Assembly: GCA_900557635.1 (NCBI GenBank)
Contig: USTB01000051.1
Coordinates: forward strand, 1 to 6,430
Reading direction: 5' to 3'
Source of the DNA: an uncultured Eubacteriales bacterium
Lineage (GTDB): Bacteria; Bacillota_A; Clostridia; Oscillospirales; CAG-272
DNA length: 6,430 bases
Notes under the pieces: model-generated
Database searches by the model: none
Told to the model about the DNA's origin: nothing
The model's input: the letters and a program-made list of their open reading frames with translations, nothing else
Shown here: piece by piece, positions 5,380 through 6,430 of the stretch
Numbering within the stretch: position 1 is the first letter of the stretch
Layout of the letters: every line of letters begins with the position of its first letter
Position numbers and translations under genes: made by a program

Positions 5380-6297
5380 TTACTTGTTCATCATGGAAGC
5401 GATCTCTTCTGCGAAGTTGTCTTCTCTCTTCTGCAGACCCTCGCCCTTGTCGTAACGGTAGAAGCTGTCAATCACGATGGAGCCGCCGAGTGCCTTTGCG
5501 GTTGCCTCGGTGTACTGTGCAACAGACATCTTATCGTCCTTGACGTATGCCTGATTGACCAGGCAGTTGGTCTCGTAGTACTTGTTGACACGGCCGGTGA
5601 CCATCTTCTCGACGATGGCAGCGGGCTTGTTCGCGTTCTTGGGATCGTTTGCAATCTGCTTCATCAGAACATCCTTCTCCTCCTCGATGACCGAAGCGGG
5701 GACGGCATCGGCATTCAGATACAGAGCGTTTGCACCTGCGACCTGAAGGGCGATGTTCTTTGCGTATTCTGCGAAGCCTTCCTTATCGGCAACGTCGGTG
5801 ACGAACTTCACGATGATACCGATAGCGCCCTGACCGTGGATGTAGGTGCTGGTGGTGCCTTCCACAACCAGAAAGCGGCGGATGGTGATGTTCTCCTTGA
5901 TGGTAGCGATCTTCTCGATCAGAGCGTCGCCCACGGTGAGGTCGCTGTCGGCGTACTTGCAAGCCTTCAGTGCTTCCACGTCTGCGGGTCTGTACTTGAG
6001 AATGGCGACCAGGGTATTATGAACGAATGCTTGGAACTCCTCGTTCTTTGCTACAAAGTCGGTCTCGGAGTTGACCTCGATCATTGCGGTGGCGTCGCCT
6101 TCCTTATAGATGGAAACCACGCCCTCGGCGGCAATGCGGTCAGCCTTCTTTGCGGCAACGGAAAGTCCGCGCTCGCGCAGGAACTTGATGGCGGCATCGA
6201 AGTCGCCGTCGGTCTCGGTGAGTGCCTTCTTGCACTCCATCATGCCGCAGCCGGTCTTTGCTCTCAGCTCGGCAACCAGTTTTGCAGTAATAGCCAT
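5380..6297 (-). CDS. tsf: Translation elongation factor Ts
   Basis: Cytosolic nucleotide-exchange factor that releases GDP from EF-Tu. The 305 residues fit the family (about 280-310). The N-terminal UBA-like domain carries LRAKTGCGMMECKKAL (11-26), the EF-Ts signature 1; a Cys stands where Ala is usual (TGAGMM). The core begins with EVNSETDFVAKNEEF (74-88), where TDFVAKN at 79-85 is the EF-Tu contact motif. The remainder has the expected two-part core, including QGAIGIIVKFVTD and a late KYYETNCLVNQAYVKDD. The start at 6297 has GGAGG about 8 bases upstream on the minus strand. It follows rpsB after 26 bases, the near-universal bacterial pairing, and ends at the terminator at 5327-5368. Expression is expected to be high and shared with rpsB. 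Confidence 0.98.
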   Translation of the reverse strand: MAITAKLVAELRAKTGCGMMECKKALTETDGDFDAAIKFLRERGLSVAAKKADRIAAEGVVSIYKEGDATAMIEVNSETDFVAKNEEFQAFVHNTLVAILKYRPADVEALKACKYADSDLTVGDALIEKIATIKENITIRRFLVVEGTTSTYIHGQGAIGIIVKFVTDVADKEGFAEYAKNIALQVAGANALYLNADAVPASVIEEEKDVLMKQIANDPKNANKPAAIVEKMVTGRVNKYYETNCLVNQAYVKDDKMSVAQYTEATAKALGGSIVIDSFYRYDKGEGLQKREDNFAEEIASMMNK

Positions 6298-6323
6298 TGA
6301 TGTTTCCTCCGTTTTCGGTTAAA

Positions 6324-6430
6324 TTACTCGGCAGCGTTCTCTTCTGCGGGAGCGGCAGTCTGCTCTGCGGGAGCTTCCTCTGCTGCTTCCTGCTCACCCT
6401 GCTTGCCTTCCACAACTGCGTTTGCAATGG
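6324..6430 (-). CDS. rpsB: 30S ribosomal protein S2, C-terminal end only (5' part outside window)
   Basis: Only the last 34 complete residues are present, read on the minus strand to TAA at 6324-6326. They begin IANAVVEGKQGEQ, which resembles the last helix of S2, and then form an acidic Ala/Glu/Pro-rich tail ending EENAAE. Such acidic tails are common in clostridial S2. Position directly before tsf, 26 bases away, fits the standard rpsB-tsf operon and is the main support, since too little protein is visible for a motif-based call alone. Confidence 0.88.
   Translation of the reverse strand, partial: IANAVVEGKQGEQEAAEEAPAEQTAAPAEENAAE

Overview
This window is a stretch of a conserved bacterial chromosomal housekeeping cluster, with every supported gene on the minus strand. 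In transcription order (high to low coordinates) it reads: rpsB (3' end only), tsf, a rho-independent terminator, a sigma-A-type promoter, pyrH, frr, a 219-base structured gap, uppS, cdsA, dxr and rseP (5' part only). This order, with the isoprenoid and phospholipid genes following pyrH-frr, is typical of Firmicutes. Protein details (HRES in Dxr, the acidic Ala/Glu/Pro tail of S2, the RseP motif spelling) and a GC content that looks well above 50 % suggest a Clostridia-type gut anaerobe, perhaps Oscillospiraceae/Ruminococcaceae. The phylum is fairly safe; the family is a guess.

Region by region. Bases 6324-6430 hold the end of ribosomal protein S2 and 5380-6297 hold elongation factor Ts; these form one transcript that ends at a hairpin plus T-tract (5327-5368). 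Bases 5160-5326 hold a well-formed promoter and a leader hairpin beside the ribosome binding site of pyrH (UMP kinase). pyrH and frr (ribosome recycling factor) overlap by four bases. Between frr and uppS, at 3667-3885, there is no convincing gene. Instead there are four potential hairpins and an exact 12-base direct repeat, each copy lying against a hairpin. uppS, cdsA, dxr and rseP then follow with gaps of 36, 72 and 21 bases.

Function: S2, EF-Ts and RRF serve translation. UMP kinase supplies pyrimidine nucleotides. Dxr makes MEP for isoprenoids, UppS turns IPP and FPP into undecaprenyl diphosphate for cell-wall lipid carrier, CdsA makes CDP-diacylglycerol for phospholipids, and RseP is a site-2 intramembrane protease. 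The lower half of the operon is therefore an envelope-lipid module driven with translation genes.

I see no mobile element, CRISPR array, tRNA or rRNA, and no clearly novel gene system. The items most worth a second look are the structured frr-uppS gap, an apparent insertion in the N-terminal half of RseP, and the lower GC of rseP relative to dxr.
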